A stretch of DNA of 64,000 nucleotides from Mycobacterium sp. ELW1. GTDB lineage: Bacteria; Actinomycetota; Actinomycetes; Mycobacteriales; Mycobacteriaceae. The stretch lies in contig NZ_CP032155.1 in assembly GCF_008329905.1 (NCBI RefSeq), positions 930,001 to 994,000 of the forward strand, in the 5' to 3' direction. A program made the translations under genes and the position numbers. The notes below the pieces were generated by a model. That model saw only the letters and a program-made list of their open reading frames with translations, had not been told where the DNA came from and did no database searches. Below are positions 28,873 through 39,500 of this stretch, one piece after another. Every line of letters begins with the position of its first letter. Positions within the stretch are counted from its first letter, which is position 1.

Positions 28873-30152
28873 CAGAGATCAAGCGTCACGTCGTCAGCCG
28901 TGAGTGCCGCGCGTTCGGCGTCGGAGAGTTCGGCGGGGGCAATTCGGATTTCGTAGTCGCGGGACGGGTCAAAGTCGGGAAACTGTTCGATTTTGTCAAG
29001 CACGTCCACGAGCTTGCGCAGGAACAGTCGTGGCGCGATCCCTACCTTGCCGCCGAGTTCGCCGGCGATGGCGGCCGCGAACTGTGCGAGGAACTCGTCG
29101 TCGGCAATGGCGCTAACCCGTTCGGCGTCGAGGACTCCAGAGAGGTAGAGATCGCGCACCCGGGCACCGAGTTCGATGAGACGAGTCTGGTCGAACCCCG
29201 TCAGTCGCAGCTGCGGTGCGCGCGGGTTGTCGAAGCGGGCATCTTTCGCGAACTCCGTGTGCAGGCGATCAGCGAGCGGAGGTAGCAGCGGGATGCCCTG
29301 GCGCCCCTCAAAAAACGCCGGTGTCCCGGTGATTAGCAGATACAAGCCGGGGAAGTGCCCATCGTGGACCTCATCGATCAGCTGCCGTAGCGCATTCAAA
29401 GCCTTGGCGCGCGCGTCACTACGAATACGCTGCAGCGTCTCGACCTCGTCGAGCACCAGAAGCAAGCCCGGGTTTCCCGCGTCGGAAAGCACCGCCAACA
29501 GCCCGCGCAGAAAGCCAAGGGCCAAAAAATGGTCGAGGTCGCCTTTAACGCCGGCCCGACGTTTCACGGCGGCGGCGACGTGGGGTTGCCCACCTAGCCA
29601 CGCCACGAGCCCGTCGGCCCCGTCGTGGTCGCCGTCCGCAACGAAACGTCGGTACGCGCGGATGGCGATCGGGAACACAGGCGCGCGGGTGGCTACCTCG
29701 GCAAGGCGTCGCTCCAAGAGCGCATCGACGTCGATGTCTTGTTGGCGCGCATCATCTTCGATGGTGAACAGCCACGCATCGAGGATCGGTCGCAGTGCGC
29801 TCGGCTGGATCGACGCCGTCCGCAGCGACTCGATGCTGCGTCGGTAGACGGTCTCCAATTTATGGAGCGGGGTGTCGATCTCGTTGATCTGCACCTCCGC
29901 AACCGCGAAGCCTTTCTTCATCGCGCGGTCGGCGAGCCAACGCGCGAAAAAGGTTTTACCGGAACCATATTCGCCGCGCACAGCCTTGAACACCGCACCA
30001 CCGCCAGCGACGACGTCTAGTTCGGCGTCGAGTTCAGCCTCGAAGCGACCGAGGCCGACAGCCAACTGATCGAGCCCGTTGGACGGTACGGTGCCGCGAC
30101 GTAGAGCGTCGAGGATCTCTCGGCGCCGCCGGGCAGAGACCGGCGATGTCAT
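28872..30152 (-). CDS. brxD: BrxD, ATP-binding protein of type 2 BREX
   Basis: 426 residues. It belongs to the DUF2791 P-loop family: Walker A GEYGSGKTF at 60-68 and Walker B LLLVLDEVE at about 230-238. The N-terminal ARRRREILDALRRGTVP segment is typical of the BREX ATP-binding subfamily. BrxD occurs with PglW, PglX, PglY and PglZ in type 2 BREX loci. Its start overlaps the pglZ stop by four bases (ATGA) and its stop overlaps the brxHI start by one base. Confidence 0.92.
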   Translation of the reverse strand: MTSPVSARRRREILDALRRGTVPSNGLDQLAVGLGRFEAELDAELDVVAGGGAVFKAVRGEYGSGKTFFARWLADRAMKKGFAVAEVQINEIDTPLHKLETVYRRSIESLRTASIQPSALRPILDAWLFTIEDDARQQDIDVDALLERRLAEVATRAPVFPIAIRAYRRFVADGDHDGADGLVAWLGGQPHVAAAVKRRAGVKGDLDHFLALGFLRGLLAVLSDAGNPGLLLVLDEVETLQRIRSDARAKALNALRQLIDEVHDGHFPGLYLLITGTPAFFEGRQGIPLLPPLADRLHTEFAKDARFDNPRAPQLRLTGFDQTRLIELGARVRDLYLSGVLDAERVSAIADDEFLAQFAAAIAGELGGKVGIAPRLFLRKLVDVLDKIEQFPDFDPSRDYEIRIAPAELSDAERAALTADDVTLDL

Positions 30153-32842
30153 TCGGATACTCCGAATTGTTCCTTCAGCACAGCGGCATCGAGGCGAACG
30201 ACACCGCCGCCAACCCGGAGTACTTCGTAGCCCTCGACATCGAGGACGCGCTTGGCTTGCATGAGGGCGCCATTGACGCTGGCGATCGCGACGCCGAGCG
30301 CGGCAGCGGCCTGGGCGACGGTGACCTCGTGCGCCGAGGTATCGACCAGCACTTGCAGCAGCCCCTGGATCTGGGCTTGCCGTAACACGATTCGCCCGGC
30401 CAGCTTCAGCTGCTCGGCAAAAACCTTGGTCGCTACCACGTCGGCCGCAAGCCGGCTCTGCTGCACGATAATCAGACCGGCATCGGAGCCGTCATCAAAC
30501 AGGCTAGGGCCGTCTTGTGCAGGCTTGCGGGACGGTTTCGTGGTTGGGCTTTTTGGTGCATCTTGAGCTTTGATGGGCTCGGCATACCACCAGGGCGGTT
30601 CGGCACCGACGACCCGCGAGGCGCCGTCAGGAAGCTCGCCGGCAATGAGGACCACTACCGGGACGATGGCTTCGGCCGGGGTCGCGCCACCGTGGTAGCC
30701 GGCATTGCGGGCGCCGTAACGAATCGTCTCGTCGACTGCGAGGACGACTGTGTTGGTCTCGGTCATCACTCGGGGGCCGGTGACGGCGACTTCGCGGTCC
30801 GGATCGACGTTCGCGAGATCGCCATGCGCCCGCTGGCCGTAGGTATTGGCGCGGGTCACCTTCGCGCTGGAGCCGTACTCGATGATGTGCCCGTGGTCAG
30901 AGGTGATGACGACGGTTCGCCCGGCGTTCTTGGAGGCATTCAGCAGCGGGCCGAGGTAGGTGATGGTTTCCAAATTCCAGTCGGTACCGCCGGGGTCGAC
31001 GTGATGCAGAGTGTCGTCGACGTAGTTGAGGACTACGGCGACCAACGGCTGGTGTGTGACGTCGGCGATGGCGTTGCGCACGTCGCTGGCGAGTTTCGCC
31101 CCGCTAGGCACCGCATCGAGGGCCTTCTTGTGGAAGATGGGGTCGGGAACACCGCCCGTCGCCTCCAGCTGTGCGTTGTGGAGGAGCGATAGGAACCCGG
31201 AGCGCTCCGGCCCGTCGCCGCCTTCGCGCAGTTCCCCGCAGAGTAGCGAGCACCGGCTGCGTTGCGTGAGGGTAGGGAGCACCGCGAGTGCCGATGCGCG
31301 GCGTGCATCATGATTCGCGGAAAGCTCTGTCCAGCCTTCCAATTGGGTGGACCTGACGAGATCATTTGTCGCTGCCATTGATAGCCCGTCGACGACGACA
31401 AGCAAGGTGGGCGACTTCTTGGCGATCGGTACGACGAGGTCGTGCATGACGTTCTCGATGGTCTGCACGGGCGGTGTCGGCGCGTCGGCCAGCGCGGCGG
31501 CGAAGGAGCGGTCGTGCTGTGCTCGGCGGGCGAGGACGACGTCGATGATGGCGCGTAGGGCCGCTGCGGGGATGGGTTGGTCGGCCCCTCGCCGCGCCGT
31601 CACCAGTGCGGTGTCCACCCAGGAGTCGATGCGGACGTACCGCTCGGTCGACGGCGCGAGCCCCTGTGCGGGGGCGACGGGGGCAGCCAGCCAGCGGGCT
31701 AGGCGGACGGCACCGCCGAACGCGCGACAGGTGTGGTCGCGGTCTGCGAGGAAGTGCTGTTGCACCTGCGTCCAGTGCGTTTCGATGTCGCGAAGCGCTT
31801 CTTCGGGTAGCAGCCGGGCATCGAGGTCGGCTGGTAGTGGGTGCGGCAATGCTTCGGTGATCGCGTCGGACAATGTGACGAGCCGCGCATCGAGTCCCTG
31901 AGGCAACAGTTCGGAGGCTGCTGCGGTGGCGTTGATTCCGAGTTCGTTCACGATCGACGCTGCAGTGGTCAGGACGGCTTGTTGTTGTTGGGCGTTCAGA
32001 GAGTTGGTGACGAGCCCGCGGGTGTGCTGGTACCAGGAGTTCAAGTCCTCACCGTCGAGGTCACCGAGTGCATAGCTGCCGAGGAAGACACCGAGGGCCT
32101 TGCCGTCGGATTCGTCGAAGAGCCCCGCGACGACACCGAGCGGAACCAGGTCGGTGATTCGCTGCGCAGACAACAGAGCATCGACCGGTTTGCGGAGCCG
32201 ACCCGAACGCTCGGACAACCACGACTGGAACGCGGACGTGAGTTCGGGCCCACCCGAAGCAGACAGCGTGACAAGTCCATTCGTAACATCTTGGGACCGG
32301 CTCCATTCGAGCACGGCCAACGCGTCGATCTCCACATCGACGTCTTTGACGATGTTGAGGACGTCGCGCGCGACTGTCGCCATGGCGTGGTCGCGGGTGA
32401 GGACGCCGCCGGGTGCGGGGATGTAGGCGTCGGGCGACAACGCGGTGAGAAGTCCGTTGGCGATCGCCCGGTCGTTGTGGGTTCGATACAACGCCGGCTC
32501 AATAGTGGTGGCAGAGAAGTTGCTTTTCAATGCATCCCACGGGTCGGGCGTGATGAGCCGGCCATCAAGCAGATGCGCGAGGACGGTGTCACCGAGATCG
32601 TCGTCCTCGACGTCGGTGAGGACAACCGTCCACTGATCGGGGTGGCGCTGGTCGATGGCTTCCCAGAGTGCCAACACCGATGGACATGCCACGACCATGA
32701 CGGGTGTGCCTTCATAGCTAAAGGCGTCGCCATCCCATGACGGTTTGGCGCGCAACCCGAGAACACCGCTCTTGTAGTGTTTGTCGCGAGCCTTCTTCAG
32801 GCGAGCCCGAATGATCGGTTCGGTGGCGGTCAGGGTGCTCAA
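30149..32842 (-). CDS. pglZ: PglZ, alkaline-phosphatase-fold protein of type 2 BREX
   Basis: The open frame extends to 33016, but the extra N-terminus is Arg-rich sequence inside pglY. I choose the TTG at 32842, which overlaps the pglY stop (TTGA) and has GGTGGG upstream, giving 897 residues; a GTG at 32851 is an alternative. The PglZ core shows alkaline-phosphatase-superfamily metal ligands: VVVDGLS at 483-489, NYVDDTLHHVD near 606-616, SDHGH at 648-652 and YHGGATPAE near 716-724. PglZ is the signature protein of all BREX systems, needed for host methylation and phage exclusion. It is embedded in the pglW-X-Y-Z-brxD-brxHI operon. Confidence 0.93.
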   Translation of the reverse strand: MSTLTATEPIIRARLKKARDKHYKSGVLGLRAKPSWDGDAFSYEGTPVMVVACPSVLALWEAIDQRHPDQWTVVLTDVEDDDLGDTVLAHLLDGRLITPDPWDALKSNFSATTIEPALYRTHNDRAIANGLLTALSPDAYIPAPGGVLTRDHAMATVARDVLNIVKDVDVEIDALAVLEWSRSQDVTNGLVTLSASGGPELTSAFQSWLSERSGRLRKPVDALLSAQRITDLVPLGVVAGLFDESDGKALGVFLGSYALGDLDGEDLNSWYQHTRGLVTNSLNAQQQQAVLTTAASIVNELGINATAAASELLPQGLDARLVTLSDAITEALPHPLPADLDARLLPEEALRDIETHWTQVQQHFLADRDHTCRAFGGAVRLARWLAAPVAPAQGLAPSTERYVRIDSWVDTALVTARRGADQPIPAAALRAIIDVVLARRAQHDRSFAAALADAPTPPVQTIENVMHDLVVPIAKKSPTLLVVVDGLSMAATNDLVRSTQLEGWTELSANHDARRASALAVLPTLTQRSRCSLLCGELREGGDGPERSGFLSLLHNAQLEATGGVPDPIFHKKALDAVPSGAKLASDVRNAIADVTHQPLVAVVLNYVDDTLHHVDPGGTDWNLETITYLGPLLNASKNAGRTVVITSDHGHIIEYGSSAKVTRANTYGQRAHGDLANVDPDREVAVTGPRVMTETNTVVLAVDETIRYGARNAGYHGGATPAEAIVPVVVLIAGELPDGASRVVGAEPPWWYAEPIKAQDAPKSPTTKPSRKPAQDGPSLFDDGSDAGLIIVQQSRLAADVVATKVFAEQLKLAGRIVLRQAQIQGLLQVLVDTSAHEVTVAQAAAALGVAIASVNGALMQAKRVLDVEGYEVLRVGGGVVRLDAAVLKEQFGVSE

Positions 32843-35800
32843 TCGACCCACCAGTGAACGTGAACTTCCTTGCCGTGCGCGTCGATTGCCTTTTGGAGGT
32901 CGGCGACGAGAGTCGAGATGTCCTCGGCAGTACTCAACGTGACATCGCCCTTGACCGTTCGCGGCGGCGGAGGCGGTGGTGGAGGCGTGCCACCACCGTC
33001 TTCGTCGACGACCCATGCAACGAGTTTGTTCTCGACGGAGGCGAGTTCGTCGCTGAGCGAACGTCCGGGGACCGAAATTGCTTGATGGAGGGCCTTTTCG
33101 ATGGCGCGCGCACTGTCGCCACTTGCGTCACCGCGTTGTACGCCTTGCAGGAGTCGTTCGACGAGCTTCCATTTGAAGCTTCGCAGCGCCTGAGTGTCCC
33201 GGCCTGCATCGTTGCGGATCTGGCCGGCGGTCTCGGCCGCGACCGGAAGCTCGGCGCTCGCCATGGTGTTGATCACGGCGACGTTCCCCGACAAGCCCTG
33301 CAAGCGGTCCGTGAGACTGCGCAACGCGATGGCTGAGGCGAGTCGGTCGCCGGAGCCTTGGGTTAGCCCGAGTCGTTGGTAGGCGCGTTCGACTTCCTCG
33401 ACGAGGTAGCCCAGTTGGTTCGTGCTCTCGGCCGCCTTCGCGCGAACCTGGGTGGCGAAGTCGGCGACGTTCGCACCGGTGAGGTAGGTACGAGCGATGG
33501 TGTACCCGAACAGCTTCGACGCATTCGAGCGGGCGGTATCCCACGCTTGCTGCTCTGGGAGTTCTTCGGCCCGCAGCTCGATGTTCGGCGACATCCGCCC
33601 CAAAGCAGGCGCTGGGCAGGCTGCGCCAGCGTTGAACCAGGCACGTTTCCGTAGCAGTGCCCATGCGCTGATCACGAGATCCCGCGCCTCCGGTCGTAGG
33701 CCCCATGCCGGTGTGATGGCCTCAATGTGCTGTTGCATCGCGCCCACCGTCAGCGGGTCAGCCGCGAGTGCGGCGCGATCGAGTTCACCCGCCCAGTACG
33801 CGAAGGAGTCCTCGCCGAATAGGTAGTGGTCTTCGGTGGCCTTGCCGACGCGAAGTGGTCCCGCGACGCGGCGGACGATCTTGCGGTCGGTGCCCGGATC
33901 GGTGGGCACCCGGCCGTCCCGGTTGGTGGCGGCTTTCTCGACGTAATCGCGCACTGTCTCGAAGTTGCGGGCGGTGACTTCGTCGGACGGGGGATCGAAG
34001 GCAGGGTGTTGCGGGTAGATCGCTGAGAACGCTTGGTCGACGATCTTCACCAGCGCGTCGTCCAGGCTCGCGGCCGGGGGCAGGGCGGGGCTGAAGTCTC
34101 GCGACAGCGACGTGAGCACGTCGAACTGCGTTGACTCTTCGGAGATTCGCTTCAGATCGGCCGGTTCGATGCCGTAGGCCTGCTTGAGCAGGCTCTCGAG
34201 GCTGGTCAAAGTGCCGCTGAGGAGGTTCTCCAGGATGCCTCGGGCCTGGGCTCGATCGGTCGCTGAGAGGTGATCGGAGTTCTCCGTCCATCGGTCACCA
34301 CTGCCGGTGAAGAGCCAATCGAGTTTGACCAGCAACGCCAAATCGTCCATTGCGGCCTCAGAGAAGAATCGGGGCAGCCACACGAGGGTGTTTCGATCGC
34401 CGTTCGTTAACAGCCGGTCGATGCGGTTGACGTCGTCGGCGCTGGTGTAGCCGGCCTCGTCGAACGGGTAGTCGACCACCACCCGCCAGGTGCCGGGTCG
34501 GGGGTCGAAGGCCTGTTCGGGTGTGGACCCGGCGTCGCGGACGTTGCCGAAGACGATGTCGACTTCGCGGCGTGATCCGCGCCAGATCACCGTCCGGGTC
34601 GCGGCACCGCTGAGATCGTCCTGTCCGCTCGGAACCCCGAGGGCCTTGTGAACGAGGCGACGGATGAGGACGCGGCGTCGGCCCGCATTGTCTTCGCCGC
34701 GAACGCGTTCGATGATCGACTGGTAGTCGACGTCGGCGAGCTGCACCCGGATAACGGGGTTGGCGCCTTCGGACACGGTGATCTCGGGGACGTCCTTCTG
34801 CGCCCACTCGCGGACGACACCGAGTACGACGCGGGCTTCGCCGCCTGCCATGCGTGCCTTGATAGAACCATGGTTGAGCGCGGCAAGCCGTGCGGCGGTG
34901 ATATCACGCAGAGCAGGGACTTTCGGTGCAATCGCGGAGAGCAACAAGGTCTTCGCGATGCGTTCCTGCCCACGAAAACCCGATGGAACCGAGGCGGGAT
35001 CCTTCTCGAGTTGTTCGAGGCTGACGGAATGCTTGTCAAGCAGGCTGGGCAGCAGACGGTTCTTATAGAGGTCTGACGCCGCCTTGAACATGGCCCCTGC
35101 GTGCCCGTCGATGGGGTCGCTGCCGTCGACGATGAAGTCATAGGAGTCGCCGACAGGAATGAGGTCATCGACGGTCAGTGTGTCGCGCAGGGACACCAGC
35201 ATGCGTTGCATCACCTTCAATGCGGTGCGCTCGCGCTGCATCACCGAGGAGAGATTGCGCAGGGTGGACACGAGCGCCGGGGAGAACGGATAGGTGAGCC
35301 GAAATTCCTGTTCGGAAGCACCTCGATGCCGATCGTCGGTATTGAGGCTGTCCTGCAACACATCCCATACCGCAGCGGTGCGGGTGAGGTTGGCGAAGGC
35401 GTCGTCGAGAATCTTTCGGGCGGCATCGTCCTTGGGCTTCAGAAGCCGCGCGTGGGCGACTTCGGCGAGGTTGTCGTCGCCAAGCTGGATTTCACGGAAC
35501 CGGCCCTGCTGGAATTGGAAGGCGCTGTCCAGCGCTTCTTGCTCAGCGCCGGAGGCTCCGGCGTCGGCGAACCACTTCCTGAGGTCCATCTGTCGAGAGA
35601 TGAATGAAATTAACGGGATTGCGCGTTGACGTCCCGATGACTCGACGAGCTTGGTGATCTTTTGGGATTCGCGGGCGAAGAACTCGGCGTCACGCACGGA
35701 GAACGCGAGCCAGAGCACCAGTTCGTCGAGGAATAGCACGACGCCGTCGTAGCCCAGGTTCTTGGCGTGTTCGGAGATTACGACGAGGCCGCGGTCAAGG

Positions 35801-36519
35801 TCGATATAGTCAGCGGTCTCGGAGAACGAGGTGAAATAGCTGTTGACGAGTGCGGACACCAGTTCACGGCGTTCAGCGTCCTCAGCGGTGGCGGCGCGGG
35901 CCGCTTGGTAGCGCGGCAAGTCCCACGCTGCACCCAGAAGGCCGCCCCAACCGGTGCCCTGTGCCTTACCCCCTCCCAGTCCGGCGAGAAACTCGTCGTC
36001 GCCCATGCGTGTGCGGAGATTGTCGGCGTCGTCGAGCAGTGAGTCGGATACGTGCACGGCCGGAAGCGGCGCATCGGGGTGCAGGGCTTTGATCTGTTCG
36101 ACGTACCCCTTGAGTACGGCCTGCTCCAGGCTCTTGGCGCCCAGCAGGTGGTAGGTGAGCCGCAGGATCTTCTTGCCGTTGAGTTCTCCGTCATAGCGCC
36201 CGGTGAGGTCGCGAAACTTCTCGGTGCGTAACGCCTTGTGGTTGCCGAGAAGGGCGTAGAGCACTGCCATGAAGTGGCTCTTACCGGAGCCGAAGGATCC
36301 AGTAAGGTAAGCCGCTCGTGAGGTGTCCTTGGTCAGTGCGTCGGCGACGATGTCGATGGCGGCGTTGAAGTTGTCGCGCAGGGACGCGGTGAGCACGTAC
36401 TGGTCGAGGGCGGCCTCGATGTGGGTGTCATCGTTGGTGCTGTCGGTGAGGCGCAGCACGTAGTCGTCGGCGCCGACGCGTTCGGGTATGTCGATGACGT
36501 CGCGCAGCAGTGTGGTCAC
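32839..36519 (-). CDS. pglY: PglY (BrxC-like) large ATPase of type 2 BREX
   Basis: 1226 residues from the GTG at 36519, which overlaps the pglX stop (GTGA) and has GGAAGG about ten bases upstream; a longer frame reaches 36564. Walker A GSFGSGKSH at 74-82 and Walker B VVLFLDEL near 260-267 show an AAA-like P-loop ATPase. The N-terminal DIPERVGADDYVLRL and the length match PglY, the type 2 counterpart of BrxC. Near the C-terminus a proline run (about residues 1170-1190) precedes a last domain ending in VHWWVD. It acts with PglX and PglZ in DNA modification and phage exclusion. Confidence 0.93.
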   Translation of the reverse strand: MTTLLRDVIDIPERVGADDYVLRLTDSTNDDTHIEAALDQYVLTASLRDNFNAAIDIVADALTKDTSRAAYLTGSFGSGKSHFMAVLYALLGNHKALRTEKFRDLTGRYDGELNGKKILRLTYHLLGAKSLEQAVLKGYVEQIKALHPDAPLPAVHVSDSLLDDADNLRTRMGDDEFLAGLGGGKAQGTGWGGLLGAAWDLPRYQAARAATAEDAERRELVSALVNSYFTSFSETADYIDLDRGLVVISEHAKNLGYDGVVLFLDELVLWLAFSVRDAEFFARESQKITKLVESSGRQRAIPLISFISRQMDLRKWFADAGASGAEQEALDSAFQFQQGRFREIQLGDDNLAEVAHARLLKPKDDAARKILDDAFANLTRTAAVWDVLQDSLNTDDRHRGASEQEFRLTYPFSPALVSTLRNLSSVMQRERTALKVMQRMLVSLRDTLTVDDLIPVGDSYDFIVDGSDPIDGHAGAMFKAASDLYKNRLLPSLLDKHSVSLEQLEKDPASVPSGFRGQERIAKTLLLSAIAPKVPALRDITAARLAALNHGSIKARMAGGEARVVLGVVREWAQKDVPEITVSEGANPVIRVQLADVDYQSIIERVRGEDNAGRRRVLIRRLVHKALGVPSGQDDLSGAATRTVIWRGSRREVDIVFGNVRDAGSTPEQAFDPRPGTWRVVVDYPFDEAGYTSADDVNRIDRLLTNGDRNTLVWLPRFFSEAAMDDLALLVKLDWLFTGSGDRWTENSDHLSATDRAQARGILENLLSGTLTSLESLLKQAYGIEPADLKRISEESTQFDVLTSLSRDFSPALPPAASLDDALVKIVDQAFSAIYPQHPAFDPPSDEVTARNFETVRDYVEKAATNRDGRVPTDPGTDRKIVRRVAGPLRVGKATEDHYLFGEDSFAYWAGELDRAALAADPLTVGAMQQHIEAITPAWGLRPEARDLVISAWALLRKRAWFNAGAACPAPALGRMSPNIELRAEELPEQQAWDTARSNASKLFGYTIARTYLTGANVADFATQVRAKAAESTNQLGYLVEEVERAYQRLGLTQGSGDRLASAIALRSLTDRLQGLSGNVAVINTMASAELPVAAETAGQIRNDAGRDTQALRSFKWKLVERLLQGVQRGDASGDSARAIEKALHQAISVPGRSLSDELASVENKLVAWVVDEDGGGTPPPPPPPPRTVKGDVTLSTAEDISTLVADLQKAIDAHGKEVHVHWWVD

Positions 36520-39500
36520 GATGTCTTGGCCTTCCGCCCTCGGCCGGTAGGTTCGGGCCGCCACGTGGCCAGCTCGGTGACGGTGAGGTGGTGTTCGGCC
36601 AGACGAGTGGTCAACTCGTCGGCGATGGTGTCAGCGACGGATTCGCCGAACTCGGGATCTATTTCGTTGTGCCATTGGCGAACCCAGGGGAGCAGCTCGT
36701 TGAGCCCGGCGAGCAACGGAATGAGTTTGCTGGTCTCCCAGCCTTCTTCGATGCGCTGGCTGATCAGCCCGGCGAGAGCCAGTGCTTGGTCGGCGTGATC
36801 CCAGCCGGCCCAGCCCAGCAGCTCGGTGGAATCGGAGTCACGCCCGGCGCCTGGATAGGAGATGAACCTTTCTTTCGGCACGTCGAGCTTGCCCCGGTGC
36901 GACCAGTAGGAGGCCTTGGCGAAGTCGGTTGGCTTGTACTTCGGCGGTACCGCAATCGGAGTATCGAGCTTCTCGCCGTTGTCTTCGCGGCGCTGCAGGT
37001 TCCACGTCTCTTCCCAGACCGTGCGCTTCTCCAGTCCTGATTGCTTGTAGCGGTACGCCGAGAGGTACGGGACACCTTCGTCTGCGAGGAGTTTTACCAA
37101 TGCAGTGCCTGTAGAGACGTTGGGGTCGCCGGCCCAGAGCCGCAGCACTTTTCGGAAGTCGTCGTCGCGATCGAGAATGTCGGCCAACTGTGCAGTCGAC
37201 ATGGTGGTCGGGCGCCCTTCGCGGTCAAACCACAACGACCGGTTCTCCACTCGGTCGAGCAGCCAATCGCGCAGAGCGGACTGTACCTGCTTGTCCCATG
37301 GCTCAACGGCCCAGCGCCGCTTGTACTCCGGTCGCTCCAACAATCGGATATGCGGGTTGGATTCGATTGCATCAAGTCGACGCTGCAGGAGTTCCTGGTA
37401 GTCGGCGGGCAGGTGGCCGGGAATCTCAGTGATGGGCGTTGACGAGTGGCGGTCGAACCAGGCGGTTTCTTCGCCGTCCTTCATCCGTCGTGCCAGGGCG
37501 ATCTCGAAGGCGCGCTGCCCGAGGGTTATTTCGGGAAGTTCTGCGTCGTACGTGAGGTCGTCCTCGATGAGGCCGTAGATGCGGTAATACTCCCAGTCCA
37601 ATTCCTCTTGATAAGTAATCATCAGGGCGCGTAGTCGATCTGATTCGGCGCGGGCATCTTCGAGTGATGTGGCAGTGGGGGTTTCACATTTGATAAGTGA
37701 AGCAGGAGATTTTGCTTGACACCCCTGGGCGATCTCGTCGAGCACCGCGGCCCGTTCGACGGGCGTACTCGCGGGTAGTGGGAAATTTTGGAGGGTGGTC
37801 CCAGTGAACTCATACGTCCGAGACCAAGAATGTTCCGCTGCACCGCCTTTGGGTTGACTGTTCTGCTTGAGCCAGAAGCACGCCACCGACGAATTCAGCA
37901 CGCCCAGTAGCCGCAGATGGTCCTCGACCGACGCACCTTCGGGCAGCTTGATCACAGGTGCAGATTGCTTGAACACTTTGCCGCCGCGGTCCAACACGAA
38001 GTGGTTATGGGTGGCGATGAAGGCGAAGGTGATTGAGAGGGGAACCTGGTAGCGCTTGGCAAAGAACATCGAGTACTCAAACCATTCGAGACCTCGTTCG
38101 ATCTGCGTGTTGCCATAGGCGATCCGGGACCTTAGAAGAGTCTTGTAGGGCCACAATATACCGACTGTTGATCGATCTGCCTCTGCCGCATACGACTTCT
38201 CGGAATACGGCCACAAAGACCACGTAGGTTGTGAAATGTCCCAGTCTCGGACTGCATCACCCTCCACTAGCTGTCGTCGAAAGCGCGGCGGTACTCCTGC
38301 GCGGCGGAGCGATTGCTCACCCAGCATGTATGCGGAATCTTCACGGGTTACCGCGCCGAATCCAATCTCGGCTGTTCGGTCGGCGAGTGCAAGTTTTCGC
38401 TGACGGTCAACGAGTTCCATCAGGCCGACAGCTCCGCCGCCCGTCAGGCTCCACGGATGAGTTTTGAGGGTTTGTCTCGGTAGGTCGGCAACACTGATAT
38501 AGACATCTTCGTAGCCAGCTTCAGCAGCATGATCGACGATTGATGACCAGTACGGGCCATATCCGCACTCGAGGGCATCAGCGGGACTCTCCCTTACTCC
38601 CTTGCTGAGGACGGCGCGTACGGTCGCCGCAGCTGGGGTGCGATTGCGCCCGAATAGAATTGCAGTTGGAGTTCCATCCATGTTATGCCCGGGAATCCAC
38701 GCGCCTTCAGAATCAATCACAAGTTGAAGATCCACGGTCGGCAGGAAGGCCTCGATCAGCTTGGAACCAAATTCGCGTTTCATGAACGAGTTCGACGTGA
38801 TCTGCCCGACCCACCCGGCAGGTCGCGCGCGTCTAGGTCCGTACGCGAGTCGGAATAGTAACTCCATGAACGGAACCGTCAGCGCATACTGACGATATGT
38901 ACTCTTGTACAACTGACGGTAGGTCGCATTCAGCGCCGCGTCTTTGACTGTGATGTACGGCGGGTTTCCTACAACGACATCGTGTTCGCGCTGCAGGATC
39001 TCAGTTAGCGCGTCCGCGTTCTCGGTGGTGTCGGCGCGCACTGAGGGTCCGTTGGCAAGAAGGTCTTCGGGCAACAGCTGCTGATTCGCGCCCCACAGCA
39101 GGCTGTCGCCGGCGGCGAGGTGCGGTTCGTAGGCGATACGCTGTTCGATACTGGAGTCACCGGCCGCCCGCAGTGCTGCGACCAGGAGTCGGAAGCGTGC
39201 GATCGCGACGGCGAACGGGTTGATGTCGACGCCGTAGATGCCGTCGAGGGCCTTCTCGACTAGTTCGCGTGGGCCGAGCGCTGGGGCGTGGCGCTGCCAC
39301 CTCTCATGCAGACGGTGGAATGCGCCGAGCAGGAAGTGCCCCGACCCGCACGTGGGGTCGATGATCGTGAAGCCCTCCAGCGGGCGATCGGCAAGGGCGG
39401 GCTCCATTGTCTGGTCGAGGATGAACTCCTCGACGAATTCTGGTGTTTGGAGTAGTGCGTAGGTCTTCTTGGCGTGCTCGGAGAGATCCTGATAGACATC

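Noticed and set aside
32843-33016. N-terminal extension of PglZ
   Set aside because: The residues are Arg/Ser-rich and lie fully within pglY; the TTG at 32842 overlaps the pglY stop as in the other operon junctions.
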